A DNA stretch of 64,000 nucleotides from Asterella californica (GCA_036924285.1 JAYKYS010000024.1:124001-188000); one strand, 5' to 3'; counted from the stretch's first letter, positions 51,440 to 63,442 are shown. Numbers and translations are program-made. Notes: generated by a model from the sequence alone, not told the origin.

Positions 51440-52274
51440 CGATGCGATTCTCAAGCATTTTACCTTTTCCATGTTTTCAGTTTTTGTTTCTTAATTTTCG
51501 ATTGCGCAAGATTGCGAAGTGAGAGTGTGAGAAAAGTGGACGAAGGCAATTTACCTACGAAGGACGTAGTTTGCTGTCGCATGTGTAATTCTGATTGACG
51601 AAGGCCTTTGTCCTTTACATTGAACGAAGAGACTTCAGTGGAGAATTTGACCGAAGGTGACTTCGGCCGAAGTTGAAACTGTATACTTCGAAGGTGTTTG
51701 AACGAAGATCTGAGAACAAATTAGTTACTGTGAAATGGAAGAGCATAAGTTAAATTGTAAGAAGAGTTCGGATGATGGTGGCTTCGTCTTAAGTCTGCCT
51801 TCTTCAAATAAGTGGGATTCTTAAGAGTGAGGATTTAGTTGGAAGAACATTTCTTAGGAAGAGTAGGGACTTATTCCTTGGAACCTTGATGTGAAGTTTG
51901 TATTCTTCTGTCTTTTCAGAAGGACACTAGTAACATTTCAGCAGTACTTTGTTACCTCATTTACTCATACATCTATCTTCTCGAATCTTTTATATGTTGT
52001 TGGAAAGGTCCATGATCAAAGAACTATTTCATTGTTGTTTGTATTTGATTTATCAGGTTTTGCTTGGGTTTGGTTTCTTATCAGACTTGAACTCTCATCC
52101 GGATATTATTCCATTCCGTGAGAATAACAGAAAACTATCTGAATTATCATTGTGACGTTGTAGTACTGTGTTTTGTGTAATTGTTAACTGTATCTTCGTG
52201 GGAACGATTCTTTATTTACTATTTCCGATACTTTGTGTTTCTCTGGGTTGTTACATATAGAAACATAAAACTTT

Positions 52275-52292
52275 TGGCGCCGCTGCCGGGGA
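52275..52292 (+). promoter_or_regulatory. Primer-binding site of element C (tRNA-Asp type)
   Basis: TGGCGCCGCTGCCGGGGA, identical to the A0 and A1 sites, 19 bases after the LTR end. The spacer begins with the same tatagaa(g/a)ac bases as in A. Confidence 0.88.
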
Positions 52293-52343
52293 TACAGATT
52301 TAACTTTTACGTTGAATTCAGTAAGTTGTAACCGTCGACATGT

Positions 52344-53033
52344 ATGTCGAGGGGAGCACGAGCGCCTTCTGAAGAAGATCAGAGGACGGGAAGGACCAGA
52401 CGAGCGCTGAAAAGAAGATTGGTCCGCGAAAAATTGTTGGAAGAAGTCCAACGCTAGAAGGAGGCAACGAGGGAGCGAAGACGTCAAGCAGCTCAGAAGT
52501 GGCAAGAAGTGAAAAATCTCTCTGAAGGAACTTCATCTTCGCTTGAAAGGAGTTCAGTGCCTATTTCACCACGAACGCGTTACGAGAAAGACGAGCGCAC
52601 ATACTGGAAGAAGAAGGGAGATATCGAATCCCCATACTCGAGTATACGGAGTGGAGAGAGTTCACCTAAAGACGCATCATGGTTACCATTTACTTCAAGG
52701 ACCACAAATTTACATGAATCTCTATTCGAATCAACGAGAAAAGAAGAGGATATTCAAGTTGAAGAAGAGGAGACAGATAGAGAAGAATCACCTTCACTTC
52801 GAATAGTGGAGTTGTTTCAATCTTCATCTTCGTCTTCATCTTCAGGATCAGCACAGTCAGAATCCAACATTTTGACAACTCTTGCGGAAGATCCAAATCC
52901 GAAAGCAGAAGAGTCCTTGGAGCTGATCGTCAGACATGGGCCAGAGATCACAAGCTTTGTGGACCTCTTGAAGAAACAAAGAGGACAAGAACTAATTCGA
53001 GAACTATTACCTTTGGGATCACCTGCTCTTTGA
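52344..53033 (+). pseudogene. Element C ORF1 with an internal TAG
   Basis: The ATG at 52344 (MSRGARA) aligns with the start of A ORF1. After a basic helical segment a TAG at 52455-52457 interrupts the frame, and the rest (open from 52458) runs through an acidic Ser-rich region to RELLPL and ends in TGA at 53031-53033. It is in the same frame as the following gag. The TGA lies a dozen residues short of the equivalent A stop. Confidence 0.7.
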
Positions 53034-55349
53034 ATCCCAAATCTTAGACCTCAGGGTACTCCAGGGGTATCGCTCTTTAAGATACGAAGTCAGGAGGCCT
53101 CTACATCTTCTTCACCCAAGAATGAATATGAAATAAGACAAAGAAGTATTCACTCAGTTGAAGACACTTCGGCCGAAGTAACTTTGCCCGAAGTTAACCT
53201 CCCTAATATCCGAGTGGGAACAGCTGTTGCGAATACTCTTGCCAAGTTGACTCTTCGACCATTAAGCAATTTGTCGAGTGCAAGATCATTGAAGATTTCA
53301 AATTTGACGGTACCAACAAAACAGAGTCAAGGACAACAATCAGTGTTTCCATCCTCTACACAACCACTCACCATGACAGGAGTACCACTTCCGTCAGGGG
53401 CACCACCTTTCACTCGCCAAAATTATCCAAAATTTGGCGGTGACGATTCTGACAGTGATGGAGATGGAGAGGACGCCGATTCTTTTGTTAAACAATTCGA
53501 GGCGGTATCTCATGCAAACAAAGAAGATAATGATCTCGATCGAACGAGAATTTTTCCCAGTCTGTTGAAACATGCAGCTGGAAAATGATACAGTCACGCC
53601 AATCTAACTCCAGCAATCTTATCTACTTGGGATTTGATGAAAAATGAATTCCTCAAAAGATTCAAAGAACTGAACTATAACAGGCATGTACTGCACAAAG
53701 TAAATAGCGTTAAACGGAAGAGGAAAGAATCCTTAAAGAGTTATGTTCAGAGATTTTACGGAATCTTGGATAGACTACCTGCTAATGGGACACACCCAGC
53801 CTACACACCACCACAAGCAGTGGAGTGGTTTGTGAAAGGATTGCCTTCGAAGCAACAGACATGGGTTAGACGATTCGATACGTCAACCTTAGAACGAGCC
53901 ATCGATTCTGCTGAGAACTATGAATCCTCAAATATCCTCAGCAGAGATCGTGAAAAAGCTTCAGAGTCGAGAAAGAAGAAGGATTTCAGAAAATCGAAGA
54001 AGAGTGCCAAGGACGAGAAGAAGAAACAGAAGAAGAAGAAGAAGCTGAAATGAAAGAATAGAAAATCTTCATCTTCAGAGGAATCTTCAGATGACGAGTC
54101 TACGGATGACAGTTCAACTTCGGAAGACGAAGATACCTCCTCTTCGGACGAAGAGGAAAAGCATAAGAAGCGGAAAAGAATGACGAAGTCCAGATTTCTG
54201 ATGGTGAGGAGGACACAACCATCTAAGGATACTGCACTTGATGATCTTCTCAAGAAGTTCGAAGACCTCAAGGTGCAATTGGTCAGAACGCCCGAGAGGA
54301 GAAAATCGCCAACTACTTCACGTCCAAATTTGTGGTGTACTAACTGTGGTAAACCTGGACATGCCAATACGGAATGTTTCAACAGTAAATCATCCTATAA
54401 CACCCATGCAGTGGAGTGGGCGCCATTATACGAGCCCAATTACTTTGTAGAGTGTGAAGATGGGGTCTATGGAGTACAAGCTCAAGAGGGAGCTATGATA
54501 CCGACTCAGCCTCAGCAATTCACACCCATTCCTCCGGTACATATCCAACGCTTTGTACCTAGACAAATGGCGACCAACGTTACCCAACGAAAGTTTGCCC
54601 CTGCAGGTTACCAGGAAAGACCACCATCTCTTGGTACGTCATGTTTTAATTGTGGCGCCAATGGTCATTGAGCTCCTTCTTGTCCTCATCCAAAGAAGCA
54701 AGTGGGATATATGCCACTATGTGAGAAGTGTGGAAAACCCGGTCATGGAGTTACGGACTGTATGAATGAACCAGTTCAGAAGACCGGAGTCAGATTTCAA
54801 CCGCCACCCAACCAACAACGATCAGATGCAGGAGTAAACATGGTCGAATTGGTCGATGATCTGAAAGCTTGTACTCTGTCAAAAGAAGATGGAAATGGTT
54901 GGCCAGAAGACGAGGAGATTCTGGTGAACAAAGTGGAGACTCGAAGTGGGAAGAGACTACTTCGAAAGGGAGAGACTCTAGCAGAAGCTGCAGCTCAGGA
55001 GGCGAAGGACCTTAAAAAGACTGAGCGGAAGCAACAGAAGAAAGAGAAGAAAGCGCACAAAACTTTGAAGGAACAAGTGCGTGAAGTTGTAGAGAAACAG
55101 ACGATATCGGCAAGGGCAGATGATCGTCAAGAAGAGCAGAGAAAGAAGAAGACCCCAGGAACATTACCTGCGGACATCTCCAAAGAAGTAAGGGTACTAC
55201 TCAGTAAGGAACTGAGTAAGCAAGCCAAGGAGGTGGAACCTAGCCAAGAAGGACTAAGGAAGGTGCGGGCCGAAGTCTCTTCGTCCGAAGTCGAACGACC
55301 ATCCGAATTGCGCAAGATGGCGGCATAACAAACTAAGAGGGTTGTTCCA
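53034..55349 (+). pseudogene. Element C gag (and linker) with four nonsense codons
   Basis: One reading frame with homology to A gag throughout. The capsid-like region is 53400-53900 (YPKFGGDDS, ESLKSYVQRFY), followed by a Lys-rich and a Ser/Glu-rich linker. Three CCHC knuckles are near 54330-54380, 54640-54690 and 54710-54760. A linker leads to protease. Stops interrupt it at 53586-53588 and 54669-54671 (TGA where A has Trp), 54051-54053 (TGA) and 55326-55328 (TAA). The A gag/protease TGA codons have no counterpart here. No indels of frame were noticed in this part. Confidence 0.85.
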
Positions 55350-56102
55350 GTGGTGAGCCCTCATTACAACGTAGTAGAAGACTTGCTGAACCAACAAGCC
55401 AATATAACCGTTAAGCAGTTGGTCGAAGACAATAGGCTGTACAGGAAACTGTTATGGGCAGCCTTGAGAAAACCAGCGAAGGCTAAGTCGAAGAATTTGC
55501 CTTCATTGTTTCAAGTTGGACTGGAGGACTTAGGATCTCCAGAAGTAGACATCGAGATAGATGGATGTCTAATAAAACATGTGCCTATAGACTCTGGTTC
55601 TAGCGTGAATATCATTACAGAGGATACAGCGCATGGTTTGGGTTACACACAATTCGAATCGACACCAAGGGTGTTGAGGATGGCGGATCAGAGTCGGGGA
55701 AGACCTTTGGGGATACTACGAGATATCCCTACAACCATTGGAGGGATAATCTTCAAACTTACCTATATTGTACTAAGGCCCTTGGTTAAGTCTGGCTATG
55801 GAGTGCTTATAGGCAGACCCTGGCTATACGGTGCTAAGGTAATCACCGATTGGTATAAGCAGAAGTTGTCTTTTAATGATCCGATGAAACCCAAGGAGAA
55901 AAGTGTCTCTGTATCCTGGAAGAAGATGTCACATCAAGGAGAAACATCTTCGACAGATTCAGGGTACACTTCGGACGAAGACTCTTCATCTTCAGATACT
56001 AGCTCGGAAAATGAGAAATCAGGACCTTTCATAGTTGTGAACTACTTGCAATGCTATGAAATAGAAGATGAAGGAGAGTGCGACGAGAATGAGGAAGAAT
56101 AG
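55350..56102 (+). CDS. Element C protease region, ending at the leaky UAG
   Basis: About 250 open codons after the TAA at 55326. Retropepsin active site VPIDSGSSVNII and box VLIGRPW are intact, followed by an acidic Ser-rich tail as in A and NYLQCYEI just before the end. It ends in TAG at 56100-56102 and the frame continues into RT. The actual protein would be part of the gag-protease chain, so no start codon is proposed here. Confidence 0.85.
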   Translation: MVSPHYNVVEDLLNQQANITVKQLVEDNRLYRKLLWAALRKPAKAKSKNLPSLFQVGLEDLGSPEVDIEIDGCLIKHVPIDSGSSVNIITEDTAHGLGYTQFESTPRVLRMADQSRGRPLGILRDIPTTIGGIIFKLTYIVLRPLVKSGYGVLIGRPWLYGAKVITDWYKQKLSFNDPMKPKEKSVSVSWKKMSHQGETSSTDSGYTSDEDSSSSDTSSENEKSGPFIVVNYLQCYEIEDEGECDENEEE

Positions 56103-56108
56103 CAATCA
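56100..56108 (+). promoter_or_regulatory. Leaky-stop candidate UAG-CAA-UCA (element C)
   Basis: GAA-TAG-CAA-TCA-CAG at the protease/RT boundary is identical to module A over these 15 bases. The frame is open on both sides (protease to 56099, RT from 56103). Of the stops in C's gag-pol frame, this is the only one found at the homologous codon in A. Confidence 0.8.
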
Positions 56109-59038
56109 CAGTTGGGACAGGGAAGTTCAGAGGTAAGCCACACAGAAGGAATGGTACTGAAGTCAGCAACAGTGGATCTGGTTCTCGACGAAGGGAAAGT
56201 CTTGAAGATCGCAGCGAAGTTACAGGGAGCAGAATTGGAGGTGTACCATGACATGTTAACTTACTACCAAGATGTCTTCGCCTGGAAGATTGAAGACATG
56301 AAGGGTATTCCTGCAAAGTGGGGTCAATATCGAATTGATCTACTGGAAAACTCTGTTCCTATACGTCAAAGACAGTATCGGTTAAACCCAAAGTACTCTC
56401 TTTTAGTCAAGGGCAAAATTGACAAGTACTTGAGTGCTGGTATTATTTTTCCTGTCCTTAGCAGTGAATGGGTATCACCTATAGTGATAGTACCTAAGAA
56501 GAAAACTGGTAAAATAAGAGTATGTCAAGATTTTCGAAAACTGAATGCAACAACAAGAAAAGACCATCACCCTTACCTTTTACAGATTCTATTCTGGATA
56601 GGGTAGCTGGTCACGAGTGCTATAGTTTTCTCGATGGATTTTTAGGGTATAATCAGGTATCCATCAGAGAAGAAGATAAAGACAAAACTACTTTTACCAC
56701 TGACTGGGGTACTTTTGCTTATCATAAGATGCCCTTTGGTTTATGTAATGCTCCTGCGACCTTCCAAAGAATGATGACAAACATTTTTCAGGAGTATCTT
56801 AGGAAGTTCTTAGAAATTTTTATAGATGATTTTTGCGTTTTTGGTCCAAGGGAAGAACACATAAATTCCTTGGCAGTAGTTTTTCAGCGTTGTAGAGATG
56901 CTCAGTTGGCATTGCATCCAGAAAAGTGTTTCTTCGCCATGTCAGAAGGACTTTTATTAGGACATAGAGTCTCGCAGCGAGGCATTGAAATAGACGTAGA
57001 CAAAGTTCAAGTTATAGTAGCTTTGGAACCTCCCTCAAATGTTAGCGAGTTGCGGGGATTTTTAGGACATGTGGGTTACTATCAGAGATTTATCAAAGAC
57101 TATGCAACCCTGGCAGCACCACTAACCGAATTGTTGAAGAAGACTACTGAGTACATCTGGCAGGAACAGAGGCAGAAGGCCTTTGACACGCTGAAGACGA
57201 AGTTGATTGAAGCTCCAGTCATGAAGGCACCAGATTGGAATCTACCCTTTCAAGTCTATGTGGATACTTCAGCATTTGCTATCGGAGTGGTGTTGAGTCA
57301 GAAAGACGGCAAAAAGAGAGACCATCCGATTTACTATGCGAGTAGACAGCTATCCGCTGCAGAGAAGAACTACTCCACTACAGAGCGGGAAGCACTAGGG
57401 ATGGTTATTTTGTCAGAAAGTTTCGACACTACTTGTTGGGAAGCGAGTTTGTTTTCTATGTGGATCACTATGCTTTAAAACATCTGGTGCAAAAATCTGA
57501 TCTATCGGGAAGAAAAGCGAGATGGATGTTGTTATTGCAAGAATTCAAATTCACAGTTCAAACTCGAGCAGGGAAACATCACGAGAATGCAGACTACTTG
57601 TCTCGATTGAGGACGGGAGATCGTCAAGATAATGTAGCAGATGACTTTCCAGACGAAGAACTTTTCCAGCTCATAGTCACTCCCACAAGTAGGTACCATG
57701 AGATATACAGATATTTGTATACGTTGCAATGTCCTGAAGGAATGGATGTGGAACAGCGTACGGTGTTCATACACAAGGTTGGACCGTACGAGCTGAAGAG
57801 CGGCATCCTGTTCAAAAGAGGAACCGATGATGAACTACGAAGATGTCTGGAAGAGGAAGAAGTAAGAAGAGTGGTGGATGCCATGCATTCGGAACCAGCA
57901 GGAGGACACTATGCTCTTCGCAACACAGTGAAGAAGACCTTGGATGCAGGATACTGGTGGCCCACCATGTACAAAGATGTGCATGCGATCATTAAGAGAT
58001 GTGACAGTTGTCAGCGAGTGGGTAAGCCTACTCGAACTACTCAATGGCCACTTCATCCTATCTTACCTCTTGCACCATTCGAGAAGTGGGGAATTGACTT
58101 TATGGGGCCTATTCAGCCAGCAACGAAGAAGACACGCAGAAGATACATCTTGGTGGCTACAGATTATGCAACCAAGTGGGTGGAAGCTGAAGCGACAAAG
58201 AAAGATGATGCGATAACAGTGGCAGCGTTTCTACACAAGAATATCATCACCAGGTTTGGATGTCCATTGGAACTGGTGAGTGATAGGGGCACGCACTTTC
58301 TGAACAATACCATAGAGGCATTGACAGAGTACTTTCAGATCAAGCACCGAAAGACTACTCCGTATAATCCCAAGGCGAATGGACTTACCGAAAAAAGCAA
58401 TGGATTACTGTGCAAGATTCTGAACAAAGTGACTGTCAATCATGCTTATGATTGGGACACCAAGTTGGATGCATTCAGAAATTTGGGCATTCAGAAATAC
58501 AGAGAAGATAACAACACGACAAACACCGTTCTTCTTGGCGTATGGAATGCATCCCATTATGCCTATTGAGTTTGAAACCCCTACTTACAGGATTCTGTCA
58601 CAGGATAGACTGTCTGCAGAAGAAAGTCAGCTCATCATATTGCAAAGTTTGATGGCACTAGAAGAAAATCGCGAAGCATCTCTAGAGCTAACTAAGGACA
58701 TACAAGAGAAGCGGAAAGAAGTATATGATAAGAGGTTAAGAAAAGTTGAGGTGAACGATGGAGACTTGGTCTTGCTATATGATAGCAGACATATTAAGTT
58801 TCCAGGGAAGTTACAACTGCGATGGATGGGACCATACATAGTCGAACAATGTTATGATAACGGTTCAGTCCAACTTAAAGACCTGGAAGGAAATCTCTTT
58901 GCTACTCGAGTAAATGGAGGGAGGACAAACGATACTACAGCTGAATGTGTTCGCGAGGTCGCTTCACAATTGAGAGGGGGAGTATGTGAAGCCTTGGATT
59001 TTCACTTTGCTAAGAATTTTTTGATTTTTGATAAGTAA
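56103..59038 (+). pseudogene. Element C pol: RT-RNase H-integrase with three frame breaks
   Basis: Continues the protease frame. RT boxes FLDGFLGYNQ and FIDDF are present, as are RNase H VYVDTSAFA, VDHYALKH and ENADYLSR. The integrase HHCC finger, the DDE core (GIDFMGP, SDRGTHF, GLTEKSNG) and the GPY/F module (RWMGPYIV) are also present. A one-base deletion near 56573 (ccctt for A's ccttt run), another near 57406, and a small rearrangement at 58471-58498 that repeats gcattcagaaat break it into four open pieces. The last piece runs through the polypurine tract and stops 54 bases inside the 3' LTR. Confidence 0.9.
58972..58982 (+). promoter_or_regulatory. Polypurine tract of element C
   Basis: gagagggggag immediately upstream of the 3' LTR start (TGTGAAG at 58985), with the dinucleotide ta between. 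It would prime plus-strand synthesis. It is within the pol reading frame. Confidence 0.85.
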
Positions 59039-59596
59039 AACAACAGAATGGTTAGTATAGATGATAGATAAGATAGATTCAATGTAGAATAGGATTTCTA
59101 TGCCGAGGAATGATGCTGAGTAGAAATACAGAAGTTATGACAGATATATCTTTGAGGAGATAACTTGGTTGTATTCTACGGACGAAGAGCTTTCCAGGGA
59201 TACCTCATTTGCCAAGAATGGACATCGGATAACGAAGTTATGGTCTTGGAAAGAAGGACTAAAATGAGACAGGAGTTAGCGCAACTTCGCGCTCGAAATC
59301 GAGAAGGACTTCGCACGTGAGGAGAAGAAGAGGAAAAGCTATAAGTAAGATCAAAAAGCATTTTCACTTTACTATTTTCAATCGTGAGTTTACTGTAGTG
59401 CTCCGCTGTTATCGGTCGGGAGAAAAGTGGACGAAGACAGACTTCGGCGAAGGACCTCGGTTAGGTTCTATCGGTGCGGTCTGTGGCGGTTACGACGACG
59501 ACGTCCGAAGTCGACGTTTCCACGGTTAGGTATCAACTTCGCCGAAGAAGTGTCATAAGCGTAGAAGATCGAAGGAACTTCGGACCTTCAGCGAAG

Positions 59597-61195
59597 ATGA
59601 GAGGAATGCAGACGGCGAGGCGGCCGAAGTTGAAGACTATTGCGACAAAGTGGCCGGACTTCAGTCCGTATCGAGAACGACTCGAGGAGATGGGATTGGC
59701 GTTCTTGCTGGAGAACTGGGGTGTGATATCTTCGGAGCTGTTACACGAGATACTCATTTGCAGAGGACATCCATCTAAAGATCTTCGGGCGAGGCCAAAT
59801 AACTGGACTCTGAGCCACTGGAACTTCGCCCTAGGAATCGATGACGCAGGAAAGCCAGGCGACTTGATGTACGATAGCACATGTAAGCCGACTTCGGACG
59901 AAGTGACGAAGTACGGCGAACTCTTCTCGAAGTCGCCGGTGGGATCGAACGGGTTCAAAGTACATACCTACATCGATCCTTTCAAGAGGGATGTCGCGAT
60001 CGCCCTCAACACCATCTTCTTATCTTCACCACCACAACGTACTTCTTATCTGACCAATTGGCAGATTAACTTCATCGAGCAGATCTTCGGAGGCAAGAAG
60101 GCGTATTGGGCGAAGATCTTCCACGACCATGTGCAGAAGCTCTTCAACACTTTTGACGAAGGTGGATCGACATACTTTGCAGCCTTCGCAGTATTCTTCT
60201 ACAGGGGAATGAAGTTGCTGTCCCCAGAAGAAGAAGAGAGGTTCGACAGAAGGACAATCTCGGAGGATGAACGGGTAATGGAAGCAACTCCTCAAAGAGA
60301 AGAAGAGGTGACGACCCCAGTGACAACTTCGGCGGGACCTAGTACTCGGGCGAAGAGGAAGATTGAAGAACTTACACCAGGGGGCGCGACTTCAAGAAGG
60401 AAGAAGAAAGCAAGAAGAACAACGATAACGACTTCGGACGAAGGTGTCGATGGTGCTCAGTCACCAGCAAAGTCGTCTTCAGTCGAGATACTGGGAACTG
60501 TGAGACCGAGAGGAGACCAAGGAGAGTCAAGTGTGCGCAGGGTACTGTCGAGGGAGCACATAATTGAGACCGAAGTTCAAGAACTTCGGACTTCGCCCAA
60601 ACCAAGAAAAGCGACAACTTCGACGGAACCAAGTGACTCCAACGTCGGGAAAGAATTGAAGATGTTCGAGCAGACTCTTGACTTCCTAAGTGGTACAGCG
60701 TTGCCACTCATAGCGCAGTTGGATCTTCAACGACACATCTATGAGAAGGAGACGAGGGAATCAATTTCATTGAGCGATCTTCTCGAAGCTGTGCACTTCG
60801 GAAGGCAGGGATGGTTGAAGGAGAAGGATGCTCTAATGGCGAAGTTAGAAGAGACTTCGGCCGATGTCAAGAAGTACATGTCACAACGGGATGCATTACT
60901 TGTGCAGCAGGCGTGCGAACAGACACGATACTTGGATGAGATTCAAGAAGTACAGACGAAGTTGAATCTTATGACTTCACGCTTTCACGACTTGAAGACA
61001 GAGAGGGATGCCATGTTTGAACAGCTTGCGACGAAGGACGAACAGTTGGCTGCAAAGGATGAGGAGCTGACGAAGTCAGAGAAAGCGAAGGAGGTAGCAA
61101 AAACGAAGGCCGAAGAGCTTCGGACGAAGGTGGACGCGGTCACGACAACCTACTTCGCCACCGAACTCGACGCGACAGAGTTAGAGTTACTCTAG
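59597..61195 (+). CDS. LTR-encoded protein, 3' LTR of element C (532 aa)
   Basis: Second copy of the C LTR ORF from the ATG at 59597. It is three residues longer than the 5' copy because of an in-frame 9-bp insertion (SerSerPro in the N-terminal domain), with about 20 amino-acid-level or silent substitutions spread over the frame and no stop gained. It ends at the same TAG (61193-61195). This is the copy that would lie at the 3' end of a genomic transcript, about 560 bases after the pol stop. Confidence 0.78.
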   Translation: MRGMQTARRPKLKTIATKWPDFSPYRERLEEMGLAFLLENWGVISSELLHEILICRGHPSKDLRARPNNWTLSHWNFALGIDDAGKPGDLMYDSTCKPTSDEVTKYGELFSKSPVGSNGFKVHTYIDPFKRDVAIALNTIFLSSPPQRTSYLTNWQINFIEQIFGGKKAYWAKIFHDHVQKLFNTFDEGGSTYFAAFAVFFYRGMKLLSPEEEERFDRRTISEDERVMEATPQREEEVTTPVTTSAGPSTRAKRKIEELTPGGATSRRKKKARRTTITTSDEGVDGAQSPAKSSSVEILGTVRPRGDQGESSVRRVLSREHIIETEVQELRTSPKPRKATTSTEPSDSNVGKELKMFEQTLDFLSGTALPLIAQLDLQRHIYEKETRESISLSDLLEAVHFGRQGWLKEKDALMAKLEETSADVKKYMSQRDALLVQQACEQTRYLDEIQEVQTKLNLMTSRFHDLKTERDAMFEQLATKDEQLAAKDEELTKSEKAKEVAKTKAEELRTKVDAVTTTYFATELDATELELL

Positions 61196-61448
61196 CGGCT
61201 TCGGGCAGAGTTAACAGTAGCACCAGATCCTTCGGCGAAGAGCAGAATAGTTAGACTAACGGAGAGAATTATTAGAGATTTGAAGGAGCTTAGGGAGACC
61301 GTTAAGGTTACACTATGTAGTTTAAGACAGAAGTTACAGTTAGGTAGAGTAGATACTGCGGTTCCGTCAACTGGGGAGTCGTGATCATGCGGTCTAGATG
61401 TGACCATCTTTTGTAGGAAATGAGATCCGCCATCTTAGGGCGAAGGGC

Positions 61449-61456
61449 TATATAAG
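61449..61456 (+). promoter_or_regulatory. TATA box of the element C 3' LTR
   Basis: TATATAAG, same context as 51432-51439. In a complete element it would drive transcription outward, into element D here. Confidence 0.7.
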
Positions 61457-62178
61457 CGATGCCATTCTCAAGCATTTTACCTTTTCCATGTTTTCAGTTT
61501 TTGTTTCTTAATTTTTGATTGCGCAAGATTGCGGAGTGAGAGTGTGAGAAAAGTGGACGAAGGTGATTTACCTACGAAGGACGTAGTTTGCTGTCGTAGG
61601 TGTAATTCTGATTGACGAAGGCCTTTGTCCTTTACATTGAACGAAGAGACTTCAGTGGAGAATTTGACCGAAGGTGACTTCAGCCGAAGTTGAAATTGTA
61701 TACTTCGAAGGTGTTTGAACGAAGATCTGAGAACAAATTAGTTACTGTGAAGTGGAAGAGCATAAGTTAAATTGTAAGAAGAGTTCGGATGATGGTGGCT
61801 TCGTCTTAAGTCTGCCTTCTTCAAATAAGTGGGATTCTTAAGAGTGAGGATTTAGTTGGAAGAACATTTCTTAGGAAGAGTGGGGACTTATTCCTTGGAA
61901 CCTTGATGTGAAGTCTGTATTCTTCTGTCTTTTCAGAAGGACACTAGTAACATTTCAGCAGTACTTTGTTACCTCATTTACTCATACATCTATCTTCTCG
62001 AATCTTTTATATGTTGTTGGAAAGGTCCTTGATCAAAGAACTATTTCATTGTTGTTTGTATTCGATTTATCAGGTTTTGCTTGGGTTTGGTTTCTTATCA
62101 GACTTGAACTCTCATCCGGATATTATTCCATTCCGTGAGAATAACAGAAAACTATCTGAATTATCATTGTGACGTTGT

Positions 62179-62183
62179 AGTAC
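62179..62183. other. Probable target-site duplication left of element D (agtac)
   Basis: The five bases of the C LTR before the D LTR terminus. The uninterrupted C LTR continues agtac-tgtgttttg at 52164 onward, so the other copy should flank the far D LTR outside the window. Confidence 0.4.
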
Positions 62184-63304
62184 TGTAAACCCTCCGTGGT
62201 CCTATCGATCAACTACCCCCCCCCCCGATCTCTCAACCTCCACGATCGTCATCCACGAATCTGCAACATGTCGGGCCTGTCTCTCACTCAAGGGTCACCT
62301 CTGATGGCTTTGATGGAAGCACACCATGAACTTGAAGGGAAAATGCTGAGTCCACTCATTCATACACTCACAAACTTATCAACTAAAAATCTCCTTAAAC
62401 ACATCAACTAAAATCCTCCATTCTAACGACGTCTCTCAAGTTCTCACATGCTAAAAATATCCCACACTCTCTATATTACTCAAGTTGTCATTACGACAAT
62501 GTGAAAACAAGGATGAGGAGCTCTTCTCTACTCCTCTATTTATACATTCTAGGTTTTTACTTTGGTACCCTCCGGTAATTCAGCCATAACTACTTTTACC
62601 GGGTTTTACTAAGATATTACTTTAAGGTAAAAGCATTAATCACATGGGCTTTTAACCTTTTCACATGGGCTTATTCCTTCAAAGTCAACAACTTCTAGAA
62701 GGATCCTGGAATATTCTCAAGGAATCTCGAATTTCCACCCCCCTCTACATTAGGATCCACTAAAAAGGAAACATGTGGAATCTCTTCTTGTTTTTAATGC
62801 CCACAAAGTCCACAACTTTAATCCAACCACTAATATCAAGTCAAAAAGGAGATAAGGGATACTTTCCACCTCCTTTCTACCTTTTAGACAAGATGACAAG
62901 ATAGTAGTGCTCACTCTTTAGGAAATATTTGATTTCCACCCCCTCTCTACACTAGGACCCACTAAAAAGAAAACATGTGGAATCTCTTCTTGTTTTTAAT
63001 GCCCACAAAGTCCACAACTTTAATCTAGCCACTAATATCAAGTCAAAAAGGAGATAAGGGATACTTTTCACCTCCTTTCTATCTTTTAGACAAGATGACA
63101 AGATAGTAGTGCTCACTCTTTAGGAAATATCTGAATTCTGCCAAAAGTACAGCTAAGTTTAATCATAACTAACTTTTAGCTAGTCATGACTAACTTGATA
63201 CCTCCTTAAAGTACTTGGGCAGCAAATAAACATTCTCAACACTTAGTTATAACTAAATACTTTACTAATAGACAAACTTCCTATGTGTAACATAGGTCGT
63301 TACA
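62184..63304 (-). repeat. 3' LTR of element D (about 1,121 bp)
   Basis: On the minus strand it begins TGTAACGACC (63304) and ends GGTTTACA (62184), so termini are TG...CA. It contains an 11-base C run (62216-62226) near its end and a 201-bp tandem duplication. No ORF of note. Confidence 0.8.
62731..63132. repeat. 201-bp tandem duplication within the D LTR
   Basis: The segment starting atttccacccccct at 62731 recurs at 62932 with few substitutions, each copy containing acatgtggaatctcttcttg and gacaagatgacaagatagtag. It is probably a U3 repeat of the kind that can carry enhancer-like elements. Confidence 0.88.
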
Positions 63305-63318
63305 TTTTACCCCCGGAC
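63305..63318 (-). promoter_or_regulatory. Polypurine tract of element D
   Basis: Reads gtccgggggtaaaa on the minus strand, directly before the LTR start TGTAACGACC. Confidence 0.7.
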
Positions 63319-63442
63319 TAAATTTTCGCTCCGTCCTCGGAGTGAAGAGAGAACTTTCGTCGATGAAACAACTTCAACTTGTCATGATTTACCCGATCGA
63401 ATCTCCTTCCTCCCAGCTCCTAAGGTCATATGTGAAGTTGCT

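Larger units (their letters stand above)
48976..52255 (+). repeat. 5' LTR of element C (3,280 bp)
   Basis: Starts TGTGAAGCCTTGG and ends ...GGTTGTTACA. U3 (to about 51460) contains the LTR ORF and a TATA box at 51432-51439. R and U5 make up roughly the last 790 bp, with no ORF of note. The 600 bases before the ORF hold only short frames, including the last codons and stop of the pol frame as read from the 3' copy. Confidence 0.92.
48976..62183 (+). mobile_element. Element C: decayed relative of module A with 3.2-kb LTRs
   Basis: 5' LTR 48976-52255, tRNA-Asp-type primer-binding site 52275-52292, ORF1, gag, protease, RT, RNase H, integrase, polypurine tract 58972-58982, 3' LTR from 58985. Its order and proteins match module A throughout, including the leaky-stop context and the LTR ORF. 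The coding region has several nonsense codons and three frameshifts. By eye the two LTRs differ at about 40 of 3,200 positions. It sits inside the B-like remnant and is itself interrupted by element D at 62184. Confidence 0.92.
58985..62183 (+). repeat. 3' LTR of element C, interrupted by element D
   Basis: Colinear with 48976-52168 apart from substitutions, a 9-bp insertion in the ORF (after 60015) and a one-base deletion near 59297. The last 87 or so bases are missing because element D begins at 62184. TATA box at 61449-61456. Confidence 0.9.

Noticed and set aside
53586..54671. In-frame TGA codons replacing Trp in C (and TGA codons in A) as a sign of code reassignment or selenocysteine
   Set aside because: Positions are not shared between A and C, TGA also serves as a normal terminator here, and other stops (TAG, TAA) occur at comparable places; deamination explains them better.
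62216..62226. Eleven-base C run as a possible sequencing gap or junction error
   Set aside because: It lies inside the D LTR about 30 bases from its terminus, with coherent LTR sequence on both sides; treated as an ordinary homopolymer.
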